Positions 1 through 8,402 are shown, counted from the first letter of the stretch. The stretch is DNA of 15,758 nucleotides from an uncultured Peptococcaceae bacterium (GCA_902496505.1 CABVBB010000005.1:1-15758), one strand, 5' to 3'. A program made the numbers and translations. Notes: a model not told the origin generated them from the letters alone.

Positions 1-1
1 T

Positions 2-1768
2 CAGCAGGCAGAAACGCTGCTCAGGGAATCCTTCATGAGCCGCTGCATCGCTGAGGCTTTAGCCGATGGCCCAGCGCCTGAGGACATCGTCGTGGTGACC
101 GGCGCTTACCATGTGGACGGCCTGCAAAATGCGCTGATGGGAGCGAACGACTCTGCGCCGCAGATCATGACCGATGCCGAACTGGCTGCCCTGCCCAGAC
201 TGCCAGCCAATCATACGCTGATGCCCTATTCCTACTACCGTCTCTCCTCCCGCGCGGGCTACGGCGCAGGCAATAAAGCGCCCGCCTATTATGCGCTGCT
301 GTGGGAAGCGCTGTGCACTGGTGAACCTTTGCAGACAGCCTACAGCTATTTATCCCGCATCGCCCGCTTCCAGCGAGAGCACGGCACGCCCGTTTCCTCA
401 GCAGAAGTCATCGAAGCGGTGCGCTTGGCCGTCTCTCTGGCGCAGCTGCGCAGCGGCCAAGCACAGGCCCTGCCTGCTCTGCGCGACCTCCAGGACGCTG
501 CCGTCACCTGTCTGGGCGCAGGCAGCAGCTCAAGCCTCAGCTTGGCGCAGGCTGATACCGAGATCGGCACCGCTATCGGCAGTCTGCCCGACGGAGTCAG
601 CCGCACCAGCATTCAGGCGGATTTTTACCGCCAGCTGAAAAAACTGCATCTGGAAAAATACCGCAGCCTGACCGCGGAGGATCTGGCCTTAGACCTTCGG
701 GAGAATCGCTCTGTCAAATCGGAGCAGGCCGCATTTTTGGATCTCAACCGCTCCAGCTTCCTCCATCAGCTGCGCATTTTAAACGTGAGCTTTGCCCATC
801 AGAAGCCCGTCTCGCAGGACAAAGCCACCTGGGCCGAGCAATGGGTCCTGCGCTGGACGCCAGAGGCGGAGATCGAATTAGTGGAGGCCGCACTCAAAGG
901 CGACACCATCGCTCAAGCCGCCTCCTTCGCTATGAAAGAGCGCGTGGAAAACGCCGCTGATATGGCCGTCATCGCTGAAGTCATCGAAGACGCCTTCACC
1001 TGCGGCATGCCCGCCGCGGTGCGCTACGCCGTCCAAGCTTTGCAGGCCATGGCCGTAGACGCAGCCGCCCTGGAGGAATTGGCCGCCACAGCCCATCGGC
1101 TGTCGATCGTCTTGCAGTACGGCAGCATCCGCCGACTGGACCCCGCGCCCTTAGAACCGATCCTGGCGCAGATCTTTTACCGCGCCTGCCTGATCCTGCC
1201 AGGCGCCTGCGTCTGTGACGATCAGGCCAGCCAAAATCTGGTCCAGGCGCTGGACAAGCTCGACCGCTGCGCGCTGGCTCATGATTTCCTGGCGCAGGAC
1301 GCTTGGCTCCAAGCGCTAGAAGACATCGCCAGCCGCGACGATCTGAACACCAAGCTCTCCGGTTTAGCGGCCGCTGTACTCTTGGAACGGGGGCAGATGG
1401 ATACGCTCCGCTTGCAGCAGGAGGTCAGCCGCCGCTTGTCCAAAGGCGTGCCCGCTGATCTGGGCGCAGGCTGGTTTGAAGGACTGGCGATGAAAAACCG
1501 CTACGCCCTCATTGCCCGCCTCTCCCTCTGGGCCAGCTTGGACGAGTATCTCGCCACGCTGGACGATGAGGAATTCAAGCGCGCGCTGGTCTTTCTGCGC
1601 CGCGCCTTCGCTGATTTCACTGCCGCCGAAAAAGATCAGATCGCCGAAAATCTCGGCGAGATCTGGGGCGTGGATCAACGTGAGGTCAGCGAAGCCGTCA
1701 ACGCCCCGTTAAATGAAGAAGCCCAGACGCTCATCGACAGTCTGGACGAATTCGATTTCGATTTTTAG
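2..1768 (+). CDS. DUF5682 family protein (YehM-like), 5' end missing
   Basis: The frame is open to the left edge. Eleven codons before the first ATG (35) read QQAETLLRESF and continue smoothly into the protein, so the true start lies outside the window and ATG 35 is internal. About 588 residues are visible. Near the visible N-terminus is VVVTGAYHVDGL, the hydrophobic strand plus G-x-x-H motif I associate with DUF5682 and the wider ChaN/EreA/TraB-like group. The rest is helical and Ala/Leu-rich, ending in an acidic tail (DEFDFDF). Full DUF5682 proteins such as E. coli YehM are about 750 residues, so roughly the first 150 are missing. The stop lies 11 nt before the VWA gene, so the two are probably one operon. 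From memory, this family sits beside MoxR AAA+ ATPase, VWA and SWIM zinc-finger genes. Biochemical function is unknown. The family call rests on the motif and the neighbour. Confidence 0.8.
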   Translation, partial: QQAETLLRESFMSRCIAEALADGPAPEDIVVVTGAYHVDGLQNALMGANDSAPQIMTDAELAALPRLPANHTLMPYSYYRLSSRAGYGAGNKAPAYYALLWEALCTGEPLQTAYSYLSRIARFQREHGTPVSSAEVIEAVRLAVSLAQLRSGQAQALPALRDLQDAAVTCLGAGSSSSLSLAQADTEIGTAIGSLPDGVSRTSIQADFYRQLKKLHLEKYRSLTAEDLALDLRENRSVKSEQAAFLDLNRSSFLHQLRILNVSFAHQKPVSQDKATWAEQWVLRWTPEAEIELVEAALKGDTIAQAASFAMKERVENAADMAVIAEVIEDAFTCGMPAAVRYAVQALQAMAVDAAALEELAATAHRLSIVLQYGSIRRLDPAPLEPILAQIFYRACLILPGACVCDDQASQNLVQALDKLDRCALAHDFLAQDAWLQALEDIASRDDLNTKLSGLAAAVLLERGQMDTLRLQQEVSRRLSKGVPADLGAGWFEGLAMKNRYALIARLSLWASLDEYLATLDDEEFKRALVFLRRAFADFTAAEKDQIAENLGEIWGVDQREVSEAVNAPLNEEAQTLIDSLDEFDFDF

Positions 1769-1779
1769 GAGGACGCCTT

Positions 1780-2961
1780 ATGGACGATCAAAAACAATTA
1801 CAGCGCTGGCGGCTCATCCTAGGCATAGACAGCCAGGCGCGGCTTGAACAGATGTATGGCGGCGCCGGTCTGCTCTCTCCTGAAATGGATATGATGGATC
1901 AGGCGCTGGCCGCTATCTACAACCGTGCGGACAGCGGCGGCTTTGGCCGAAGCGCTGGTCACGGCCCGTCCAATCCGCAGATCAGCCGCTGGCTGGGCGA
2001 CGTGCGCAGCTTATTCGATAAAGAGCTGGTCACCGTCATCCAGCACGATGCCATGAACCGCTGCGGGCTCAAGCAACTGCTCTTCGAGCCGGAACTTTTG
2101 GAAAATCTCGAGCCAGACGTCAGCCTAGCCTCCACCCTGCTCCTGCTCAAGGATCAGATCCCGACGCGATCCAAAGAGAGCGTACGCGTCTTCATCGCCA
2201 AGATCATTGAGGAGATCAATAAACTGTTAGAGCAGGATATCCGCCGCGCCGTCACCGCAGCCGTCAATAAACGGCGTCATTCGCCTATCCCCTCGGCAGC
2301 GGCCTTAGACTACAAAATGACCATCTCCCGCAACCTCAAGCATTACCATCCTGAGCTGGGCACCATCATCCCCGAGCATTTCTATTTCTTCGACCGCACC
2401 ACCACCTCCGCGGCCAACAAATGGACCGTCATCGTCGATGTGGATCAGAGCGGCTCCATGGGCGAATCAGTCATTTACGCCTCGATCATGAGCTGCATCC
2501 TGGCCAGCATGGCCAGTCTGAAAACGTACGTGGTCGCCTTTGACACGGCTATCATCGACCTCACCGAGCAATGTGAAGATCCGGTCGATCTGCTCTTCGG
2601 CTTCCAATTAGGCGGCGGCACAGATATCGACCGCTCCGTGGCCTACTGCCAGCAATACGTCGAGAATCCCGCCAAAACGCTCTTCTTCCTCATCACCGAC
2701 CTGGACGAAGGCGGCAACCGCGCCGCCCTCATCAGACGCTTAGAAGAGCTCAAAACAAGCGGCGTCACCGTCATCTGCCTCCTGGCCCTAGCCGACGGCG
2801 GCCGCCCCTACTACAACGCCCAAATGGCCCAAAAAGTCGCCGCTCTCGGCATCCCCTGCTTCGCCTGCAGCCCCCAGCTCCTCCCCCAACTTTTAGAACG
2901 CGCCTTCAAAGGCCAAGACCTCACCGCCTTTGAAAAAGAGTTTGAAAAACGCAAACGCTAA
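1780..2961 (+). CDS. VWA domain protein of the MoxR/DUF5682 cluster (YehP-like)
   Basis: A 393-residue cytoplasmic protein with no signal peptide. The start is ATG 1780, with AGGAGG at the end of the upstream gene about 8 nt before it. Residues 1-210 are helical and of unknown fold. The C-terminal half is a von Willebrand factor A domain beginning WTVIVDVDQSGSMGES. The metal-ion-dependent adhesion site is complete: D222-x-S224-x-S226, T281 in GGGTDID, and D307 in LITDLDEGG. Size and layout match E. coli YehP (about 378 residues). VWA proteins paired with MoxR-type AAA+ ATPases usually act as substrate adaptors or metal-dependent chaperone partners. Here the partner ATPase is expected upstream of the window. 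A bidirectional terminator follows directly. The VWA call is firm. Membership of the yeh-like set is inferred from size, DUF5682 adjacency and family knowledge. Confidence 0.92.
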   Translation: MDDQKQLQRWRLILGIDSQARLEQMYGGAGLLSPEMDMMDQALAAIYNRADSGGFGRSAGHGPSNPQISRWLGDVRSLFDKELVTVIQHDAMNRCGLKQLLFEPELLENLEPDVSLASTLLLLKDQIPTRSKESVRVFIAKIIEEINKLLEQDIRRAVTAAVNKRRHSPIPSAAALDYKMTISRNLKHYHPELGTIIPEHFYFFDRTTTSAANKWTVIVDVDQSGSMGESVIYASIMSCILASMASLKTYVVAFDTAIIDLTEQCEDPVDLLFGFQLGGGTDIDRSVAYCQQYVENPAKTLFFLITDLDEGGNRAALIRRLEELKTSGVTVICLLALADGGRPYYNAQMAQKVAALGIPCFACSPQLLPQLLERAFKGQDLTAFEKEFEKRKR

Positions 2962-3006
2962 AAAAAATACCCAAGGCTCGAATATCTGAGCTTTGGGTAT
3001 TTTTTA
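2962..3006. terminator. Bidirectional rho-independent terminator
   Basis: An inverted repeat AAATACCCAAGGCTC / GAGCTTTGGGTATTT (15 pairs, one of them G-T) with an 8-nt loop, flanked by an A-run on one side and a T-run on the other. It therefore carries a U-tract when read from either strand. It sits between the converging VWA gene (+) and SLH gene (-) and probably ends both. Confidence 0.9.
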
Positions 3007-3018
3007 GCCAAGCCTATT

Positions 3019-6000
3019 TTAGTGAGACAGCTGTTCGATCGTGATGCGGATAAACCTTTCCAGGATAGCGGCAACCTCCGCACGGGTAGCAGGGTCCGCA
3101 GGGTTCAGCAGACCATTGTCATCACCCTGGAGAATACCGCTGCTGGAGGCCCACTGGAGAGCAGGACGGGCCCAGACCTCCGCCTGATCAGTATCCTTGA
3201 AGGAAAGGCTGGTATTGTCCGCAGCGGCCGTTTCTACTCCGATAGTCTTTGCGTAATTCCATAGAATGACTGCCAGTTCCTGACGGGAAACTGCGCGGTC
3301 GGGGCTGAACATACCGCTGGCCGTACCATAGGCTATCTGATTTTCAACAGCCCAGGAGATGCTGTCCGCATACCATTGTTCGGCTGCCACATCATTAAAG
3401 GACGTGCCGTTTACTTCAGGCCTACCGGCCAGCCGATAGAGCACAGTCGTGAGCATGGCGCGGGTCATCGGCTCCTCTGGCGCAAACGTGCGGAATGATG
3501 TGCCCGCAAATAATTCCCGAGCACCGGTAAAGTCCGCGGCTTCCTCTGCCCAATGCCCGCTCATATCATCAAAAAGGTTCTTGCGGGTCGTCACGCGCAG
3601 ATCGGCATCATCCTCCAGCAAAACATAGACGATGCCGTTAGTGACCAGTGAAAACGGCACCGGTTCTGTTGTTCCATCCGGCAGCAGATGCAGCACCACT
3701 GTGCCGTCTGTCACTGGAAACGCGATCACTGTAGAGGTCATCCCACCAGGCAGATCGACCGCTGCCGCTGCTTCTCCGCTCTTGGGGATGTCCACACGGA
3801 TCCGTGTCCCATCCGCGCGGCTTTCTGCATAAGTCTGGCTGCCCTCTGGTGTCGTGATCGTTTCTGTTTTAGTGCCATTCGGCTTGGTGACGGTTTCCGT
3901 GATAGAACCGTCTTTTTGCGTTACGACCACTGTTATGGTGCCATCCGCAGCCTTGGTCGTCTCAGTGATGGTGCCAGTCCGCTCATCCGTGGTCTTGGTG
4001 GTCGTGGAACCGTCCGAATTCTCATCAGTAGATGTGGTGTTATCGGAACTGCTTCCGCTGTCTCCGCTGCCCCCGCCGCCATTATAGCGCCAATGGGCAT
4101 AGATCGCAGCACTTCCCGTAAATACGGTATCGGCCGCGACCGCTGTCCCGTTGACCGGGTCCGTGAACCAGCCCAGGAATGTGTAATTGCCGCTGCGGGT
4201 CGGGGTGGGCAAGCTGGCCAGCTTGCCGTCTGCACCAGTCTGCGCGGAAGTCGGCGTCACACTGCCGCCGCCTGCGTCAAAGGTGATGGTGTAGATATTG
4301 GCAGGCCGTGTCAAGATGAGCTTAGTGACCTCCTGATCGGACGCATCCGCCACAGTGGCATAGTACATACTGCCAGTGTTGCCTTGCTGCAAATGAAACC
4401 CGTTGATCTGGACACCCTCCAGCTTGATATGATCTTCCAGCGTTCCGTTCTGCGGCATCTGTACAGCAACTGCAGAATAGTCTCCGCCGTCAAGGGTACC
4501 GGCCGTATCACGGATCGTCAGGGTCTTTTCCGCGTCATTTTCGATGACGATGCCGCCCTTGATATCGACCTCGCACCCGGAAATGGTCATGTCATCATAG
4601 CCGTATATACCGCCGGAGGAACAATTGCCCACCGTCTTCAGCGTACAATCGTGAATAGTAATGGGCCCCTCTGCGGACAAACCGACAATGTCAGCGGAGA
4701 TCACCAACGTGCCCGGACCGCTGATATCCAGTGGCCCCTGTCCAAGCACTGTGTAAAAATTTCCTGTTTTTGCAAAGGTAGAGACCGTATCCTCCGCCAG
4801 GACGATCTTTGCGTTCGCTGGCAGTTCCAGCGCGTAGTTGCAAGTGGTGGAGACATTTGCGCCGGAGAGGGTCAAGGTCAGTGTCTCCTTGTTCCAGTCC
4901 CAGCCCTCGCCGCTCTGGCTGGGGGCCGTGCCGCAGAACTTTTCCACATTGAAGTATTCGCTGTAAAAGACCAGCGGCTGACCAGAGGCAGCGTTTCCCA
5001 AACGCACCATATTGCTTTCCTCATCCGGTATCAGGCGGAATTGCGGCATCCCGGTGAGGGAGATCTTATCGAGGATATTTGGCGTCAGGGAAACGTTGTC
5101 CGCCATTTTTACCACTGGCAGGTTGACCATGGGCTTGGGATTAACGCGATAGGTCCCTTCAATATCAATGGCGTTTTCCAATTCTCCCGTAAGCAGCAAA
5201 ACAGCCTCATCTGGCGAGGCGCTGCTTCCGCCATATAGAAAGATCCCATCTGGAATATTGACGCTGCCACCCAAGGTAAGGTTTGATCTGGTACTGACAT
5301 TCCATCCTTTTCCTTTATCCGGCGACCAGTCATCACCAGAAGCATTATTATCAAAAATTTCGCCGCCGGTGATGCTGGGCTGCTGCTTTTCGCAGAAATA
5401 AATGCCGCCGCCATAGGTTTTTGCGGTATTGTCGGTGATGGTACCAGCCGTCATCGTAAACGGGCAATCCACGAAAATACCGCCGCCCACTTTTGCTTTA
5501 TTTCCAGAGATTTCTCCACCCGCAATAGTGACTTGGGCTGTTGCCTTGTCAACCATCTCCCGAGCATAGATGCCGCCGCAGCTTCCTGTTTCTGTACCGT
5601 TACCAGTGATCTCTCCACCATTTATTGTGACAGATAGGGCTTGCTGCACTGAGCCTGTCATGAATGTAATATTCATATAGATGCCGCCGCCCGTATTATT
5701 ACAGATCTTTCCGCCATTCATCACCACTGAAGTGGTAGAATTAGCGTTATCCTTATTGGACACAGAGACATCTATTGCTCTGGAAGCGCTGTTTTGTAAA
5801 ACAGCACCGTTTTCGATCACAAGATGTCCAGCATAGACATCGACCAATACCTCCGACTGACTGCTGCCGTCCAACGTAATATTTTCTAAAATCAGCGTAC
5901 TGCCTCCAGTAGAATTAAAAAACGCTTTATTAGATGTCCGTGTCAGCGTACATGCGCTTCCGTCTGCACTGGTAAGTTTGATGCATTTACTCTCAGGCAG

Positions 6001-6234
6001 AGTGATGCTGTCCGTTAATGCGAAATCGCTGCTGATCTTGATCACAGTGGGGGCAGCAGGGTCAGTGCTGTTTGCGTTCTGAAAGGCGTCAGACAGATCT
6101 GAATAATTCTGGATGCCAGCGCCGTTTTCCGCCAGCGCTGCTGTAGGCAGCAAGGTCAACGCCATACATACAGCCAGTATTCCTATTGTCAGGCCATAGG
6201 CAAGTCGATGGTGTCTATTCTCTTTTTTGATCAT
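3019..6234 (-). CDS. Secreted SLH-domain surface protein with beta-helix and InlB-type repeat
   Basis: A 1071-residue protein. I chose ATG 6234 (MIKKENRHHR) because AAGGGGA lies about 6 nt upstream and a signal peptide follows at once: basic N-terminus, hydrophobic core at 13-30, likely cleavage after ALA at 35. An upstream in-frame ATG (6300) has no ribosome site and would put 22 charged residues before the signal. Residues about 110-310 carry repeated turns such as ITGGEISGN and GGGIY, typical of a right-handed parallel beta-helix adhesin. About 648-712 is a Listeria/Bacteroides InlB-type repeat (YTITFDAGGGS, FLGWFTDPVNG, IYAHW). A Gly/Ser linker and Thr-rich TETVT-type repeats follow. The last 184 residues form three SLH domains, which anchor proteins to cell-wall polymers. 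Probable adhesin; the ligand is unknown. No sortase LPxTG motif seen. Confidence 0.93.
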   Translation of the reverse strand: MIKKENRHHRLAYGLTIGILAVCMALTLLPTAALAENGAGIQNYSDLSDAFQNANSTDPAAPTVIKISSDFALTDSITLPESKCIKLTSADGSACTLTRTSNKAFFNSTGGSTLILENITLDGSSQSEVLVDVYAGHLVIENGAVLQNSASRAIDVSVSNKDNANSTTSVVMNGGKICNNTGGGIYMNITFMTGSVQQALSVTINGGEITGNGTETGSCGGIYAREMVDKATAQVTIAGGEISGNKAKVGGGIFVDCPFTMTAGTITDNTAKTYGGGIYFCEKQQPSITGGEIFDNNASGDDWSPDKGKGWNVSTRSNLTLGGSVNIPDGIFLYGGSSASPDEAVLLLTGELENAIDIEGTYRVNPKPMVNLPVVKMADNVSLTPNILDKISLTGMPQFRLIPDEESNMVRLGNAASGQPLVFYSEYFNVEKFCGTAPSQSGEGWDWNKETLTLTLSGANVSTTCNYALELPANAKIVLAEDTVSTFAKTGNFYTVLGQGPLDISGPGTLVISADIVGLSAEGPITIHDCTLKTVGNCSSGGIYGYDDMTISGCEVDIKGGIVIENDAEKTLTIRDTAGTLDGGDYSAVAVQMPQNGTLEDHIKLEGVQINGFHLQQGNTGSMYYATVADASDQEVTKLILTRPANIYTITFDAGGGSVTPTSAQTGADGKLASLPTPTRSGNYTFLGWFTDPVNGTAVAADTVFTGSAAIYAHWRYNGGGGSGDSGSSSDNTTSTDENSDGSTTTKTTDERTGTITETTKAADGTITVVVTQKDGSITETVTKPNGTKTETITTPEGSQTYAESRADGTRIRVDIPKSGEAAAAVDLPGGMTSTVIAFPVTDGTVVLHLLPDGTTEPVPFSLVTNGIVYVLLEDDADLRVTTRKNLFDDMSGHWAEEAADFTGARELFAGTSFRTFAPEEPMTRAMLTTVLYRLAGRPEVNGTSFNDVAAEQWYADSISWAVENQIAYGTASGMFSPDRAVSRQELAVILWNYAKTIGVETAAADNTSLSFKDTDQAEVWARPALQWASSSGILQGDDNGLLNPADPATRAEVAAILERFIRITIEQLSH

Positions 6235-6477
6235 ATTATCCCCTTCTCTTTCTTCAATGGTATAGATTTTATCATCTTGTGACGTTGGTGCTAGGGCCAT
6301 GCAAAAAGCTCTTTTTTGCCCAAATTGCCCAAAGACCTGTTTGATAAAAAGTATCGGATCAAACCACTGGTAGACGATGTTTTGGATCTGCAGCCTGCCG
6401 CAGATAAACTTGATCTCCCCCCTTTTCTATTTAAAAACCGGCTTTTCGTACAGATATGGCTGTTCACGCCTATTTTT
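6235..6477 (-). other. 243-nt leader/intergenic region upstream of the SLH gene
   Basis: No convincing gene. On the minus strand it holds a stem ATCTGC/GCAGAT (plus-strand 6387-6406), a stem GTTTGAT/ATCAAAC around 6338-6366, and the ribosome site of the SLH gene near 6240. None has a U-tract long enough for a clear terminator, so read-through from the Cys-rich gene is possible. I compared it by eye with the two known cyclic-di-GMP riboswitch classes and saw no match. I could not fix a promoter. The SLH reading frame stays open upstream to a TAG near 6432, but with no ATG, GTG or TTG before 6300. Confidence 0.5.
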
Positions 6478-6702
6478 CTAATCGATCTGTACCTTAGGCC
6501 AGCAGCAGACGCCCACGTCCAGGGCCAGCGGCTCTTTGAGGTGGAAATCGGCATATTTGCAGTACCAGCATTCTTCTGCAGTCACTAAGGCGCCGCCGCG
6601 GGGCGTGAAGGCTGGACAACGTTGGTGAGGCCAGACGCTGCCGCCTACCCGCGGCTCTTGCAGCGGACGGTCTTCATTCCGCCGCCGTGCTGCTGTGCTC
6701 AT
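6478..6702 (-). CDS. Small Cys-rich protein, translationally coupled to the GGDEF gene
   Basis: A 74-residue protein I do not recognise. The gene looks real: its ATG overlaps the stop of the GGDEF gene (ATGA), and a strong AGGAGG lies 7 nt upstream, inside the GGDEF gene's last codons. The N-terminus is basic and polar (MSTAARRRNEDRP). The C-terminal half has C45-x-x-C48 (CWYCKYADF) and a C66-C67 pair (VGVCCWP), with a fifth Cys at 29. The CxxC plus CC arrangement suggests a zinc or other metal site. There is no signal peptide or membrane segment. Coupling suggests production in step with the GGDEF protein and perhaps a role as a partner or regulator, but that is inference. It could also be an unrelated small zinc-binding protein carried along in the operon. 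Confidence 0.75.
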   Translation of the reverse strand: MSTAARRRNEDRPLQEPRVGGSVWPHQRCPAFTPRGGALVTAEECWYCKYADFHLKEPLALDVGVCCWPKVQID

Positions 6703-8402
6703 GATGATGCCTCCTTTTCTTCTGAAGCCCGCTGCTCCTTACAGCTGCGCTTTTTAGCATACATCCGTTCATCCGCGCGAGAAACCAGCTCGCCTACCGT
6801 GTCCGCGCTGTCAAACTGAAAGCTGTCCCAGCCCAGAGCCATACTTAATGCTTGGTCATGATCTTTTCCATACGCTGCTATGGCCTCATTGATGCGGTCC
6901 ATGCTCTGAGACACGATCTCCTCGGGCTGATCAGTGATAAACAGAACGAATTCATCTCCGCCTGTACGAAAAATCGTACAGCAAGGGCAGTGGGCAGCTC
7001 GCAAAGCATCTGCCGCACCTCGGATAAGGTCGTCGCCCGCGGCGTGACCTAAGGTGTCGTTCACTTGCTTCAGACCGTTGACATCTGCGCTGACGCACCA
7101 TAGGGCAGTAAGCTGGGGCAGTATGCTTTCCAGTTCATCGATTTTTCGCTCGAATGCCGCCCGATTACCAAGCCCCGTCAGGGCGTCCACGTAAGCCATA
7201 CGACGGTAGACATCGGTTTTCAGGTCATTTTCATAGTGTTCAAGATAATCCCTCACCAGAGAGTAGGTCTGCAGCAGGATGAATACCAGCACACCGATCT
7301 TCACCCAGAAGGAATCACGGAAATATTTGGTGCCGTAGAACAGCGTCAGATCCACCAAAGCCCCTAAGAAAATAGGAGAAAAAGTGATCACTGTCCACCA
7401 TCGGCGTCCACCGCTCCAACCCAGCAGCAGGGAGGGCACCATCACTCCCAGGGACAGCAGCATCATGCCGTGGGTGAGAAATACCGTGTCGCGTACCTCT
7501 AATGGCGTGAAGAAGTGAGCCGCCGTCTGAAAAATCAAATTCACGATCAAAAGCACCAGATCAGCCTGCAAAAGCTGCCTGTAGGGCGGCCGGCAGCGTT
7601 CAGCAAAGGCAGCAGCCATGGGAATAGGCAGCACAGCCAACAGCAAAAATTCAAAGAGATAGATGAAATAAGAGTTGCTGCAAAACAGATGAAGTGCGTC
7701 AGAGGTGCATAGAGAGTACAGGGCAAAACACAGGGCAAACAGCCCCATAAAGAGAAATGTCCGTTCCCTGCGCACTGACCCTTTTTGCAGCCCGAACAAC
7801 AGCAGGATAATGCTGAAGCAGAATACAAAGATGTCCACCAGCACGGAAAGCAGATTTTTGCGCAGGATGGTGGAAATTATTCCGCATTGGCTGCCGATGA
7901 TAGGGGCAGGCACCTCATAGCTGACGTTTTCCCCCAGCAGCAGTTCCACCTCAATGCGCAGCTCTTGCCCAGCATGATCCACAGGCAGGGGCAGCAGAGT
8001 AAATACGGTTCCCTGGGTATCCTCTGCGCCGGGCGGTTGGGCCAGACTTTGTCCCAGCAGATCACCATTCAAATATATGCTGGCGTTGAGATAGCGGGCA
8101 GTAAAATAAAGTACGGGCGCCCTGAGCATATCTTCCCCTTCAGGCAGACGCAGACTATAAGTGAAAACTGAACCCATATGAGCATCTGGGTGAGTTGGGA
8201 AACAAAGCGTATTCCCAGCCGCATCCGTCCAGTTCTCGCTCAAAACGCTGTTGCTGTCTTTATAGAGCAACTCAGGCTGACGCACGCCGATCACCGCAGC
8301 CGCAGCAGCTGCTATAGCCAGCAGGAAAATGATCGCTGCTGTGATCAACAGCTGAAGAGGCAGCTTCGGCTGTTGGCGGCTTTCTTTTGATTGTACTTCC
8401 AA
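6699..8402 (-). CDS. Membrane diguanylate cyclase with DISM-like sensor and GGDEF domain
   Basis: A 567-residue protein predicted to make cyclic di-GMP from two GTP at the inner face of the membrane. The start is TTG 8402, with AAGGGGA about 8 nt upstream; no nearby in-frame ATG gives a complete first helix. Order: helix at 17-40; extracellular beta-rich domain about 41-180 (ASIYLNGDLL, AGQELRIEVEL); several helices about 181-385 resembling a 7TMR-DISM block; GGDEF domain about 400-555. The active-site motif is intact (RTGGDEFV, GGDEF 481-485), with metal-binding D440 in SADVNGLKQVND. The product-inhibition site RxxD expected at 472-475 is CPCC, so feedback inhibition is probably lost. No EAL domain. 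The gene overlaps a Cys-rich gene downstream and precedes an SLH surface protein on the same strand, suggesting control of surface attachment. Confidence 0.92.
   Translation of the reverse strand: MEVQSKESRQQPKLPLQLLITAAIIFLLAIAAAAAAVIGVRQPELLYKDSNSVLSENWTDAAGNTLCFPTHPDAHMGSVFTYSLRLPEGEDMLRAPVLYFTARYLNASIYLNGDLLGQSLAQPPGAEDTQGTVFTLLPLPVDHAGQELRIEVELLLGENVSYEVPAPIIGSQCGIISTILRKNLLSVLVDIFVFCFSIILLLFGLQKGSVRRERTFLFMGLFALCFALYSLCTSDALHLFCSNSYFIYLFEFLLLAVLPIPMAAAFAERCRPPYRQLLQADLVLLIVNLIFQTAAHFFTPLEVRDTVFLTHGMMLLSLGVMVPSLLLGWSGGRRWWTVITFSPIFLGALVDLTLFYGTKYFRDSFWVKIGVLVFILLQTYSLVRDYLEHYENDLKTDVYRRMAYVDALTGLGNRAAFERKIDELESILPQLTALWCVSADVNGLKQVNDTLGHAAGDDLIRGAADALRAAHCPCCTIFRTGGDEFVLFITDQPEEIVSQSMDRINEAIAAYGKDHDQALSMALGWDSFQFDSADTVGELVSRADERMYAKKRSCKEQRASEEKEASS

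Noticed and set aside
35..37. ATG 35 as the true start of the DUF5682 protein
   Set aside because: The frame is open to the left edge, the upstream codons look coding, and the family is much longer.
3830..4080. Tandem DNA repeat in the Thr-rich stalk of the SLH protein
   Set aside because: The protein repeats (TETVT, DGT) are degenerate at DNA level and show no long exact units, so I do not call a DNA repeat.
3688..5238. 516-codon open frame on the plus strand inside the SLH gene
   Set aside because: Antisense to a protein with clear signal peptide, repeats and SLH domains. The translation is Arg/Cys/Ile-rich without recognisable motifs, and no ribosome site was seen. It is a shadow of the biased codon use.
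6255..6300. Upstream ATG 6300 as the start of the SLH protein
   Set aside because: No ribosome site, and it adds 22 charged residues ahead of an otherwise standard signal peptide.
6235..6477. Possible cyclic-di-GMP riboswitch upstream of the SLH gene
   Set aside because: GGGCAA-like strings tempted me, but the conserved cores of the GEMM-I and GEMM-II classes are not visible by eye. A covariance-model scan would decide.
6291..6554. 87-codon minus-strand frame overlapping the Cys-rich gene
   Set aside because: Overlaps the 74-residue gene in another frame; that gene has the strong ribosome site and ATGA coupling, this one has neither.
6316..6588. 90-codon plus-strand frame between the SLH and Cys-rich genes
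   Set aside because: Starts at TTG with no ribosome site and runs through the opposite strand of the well-supported Cys-rich gene.
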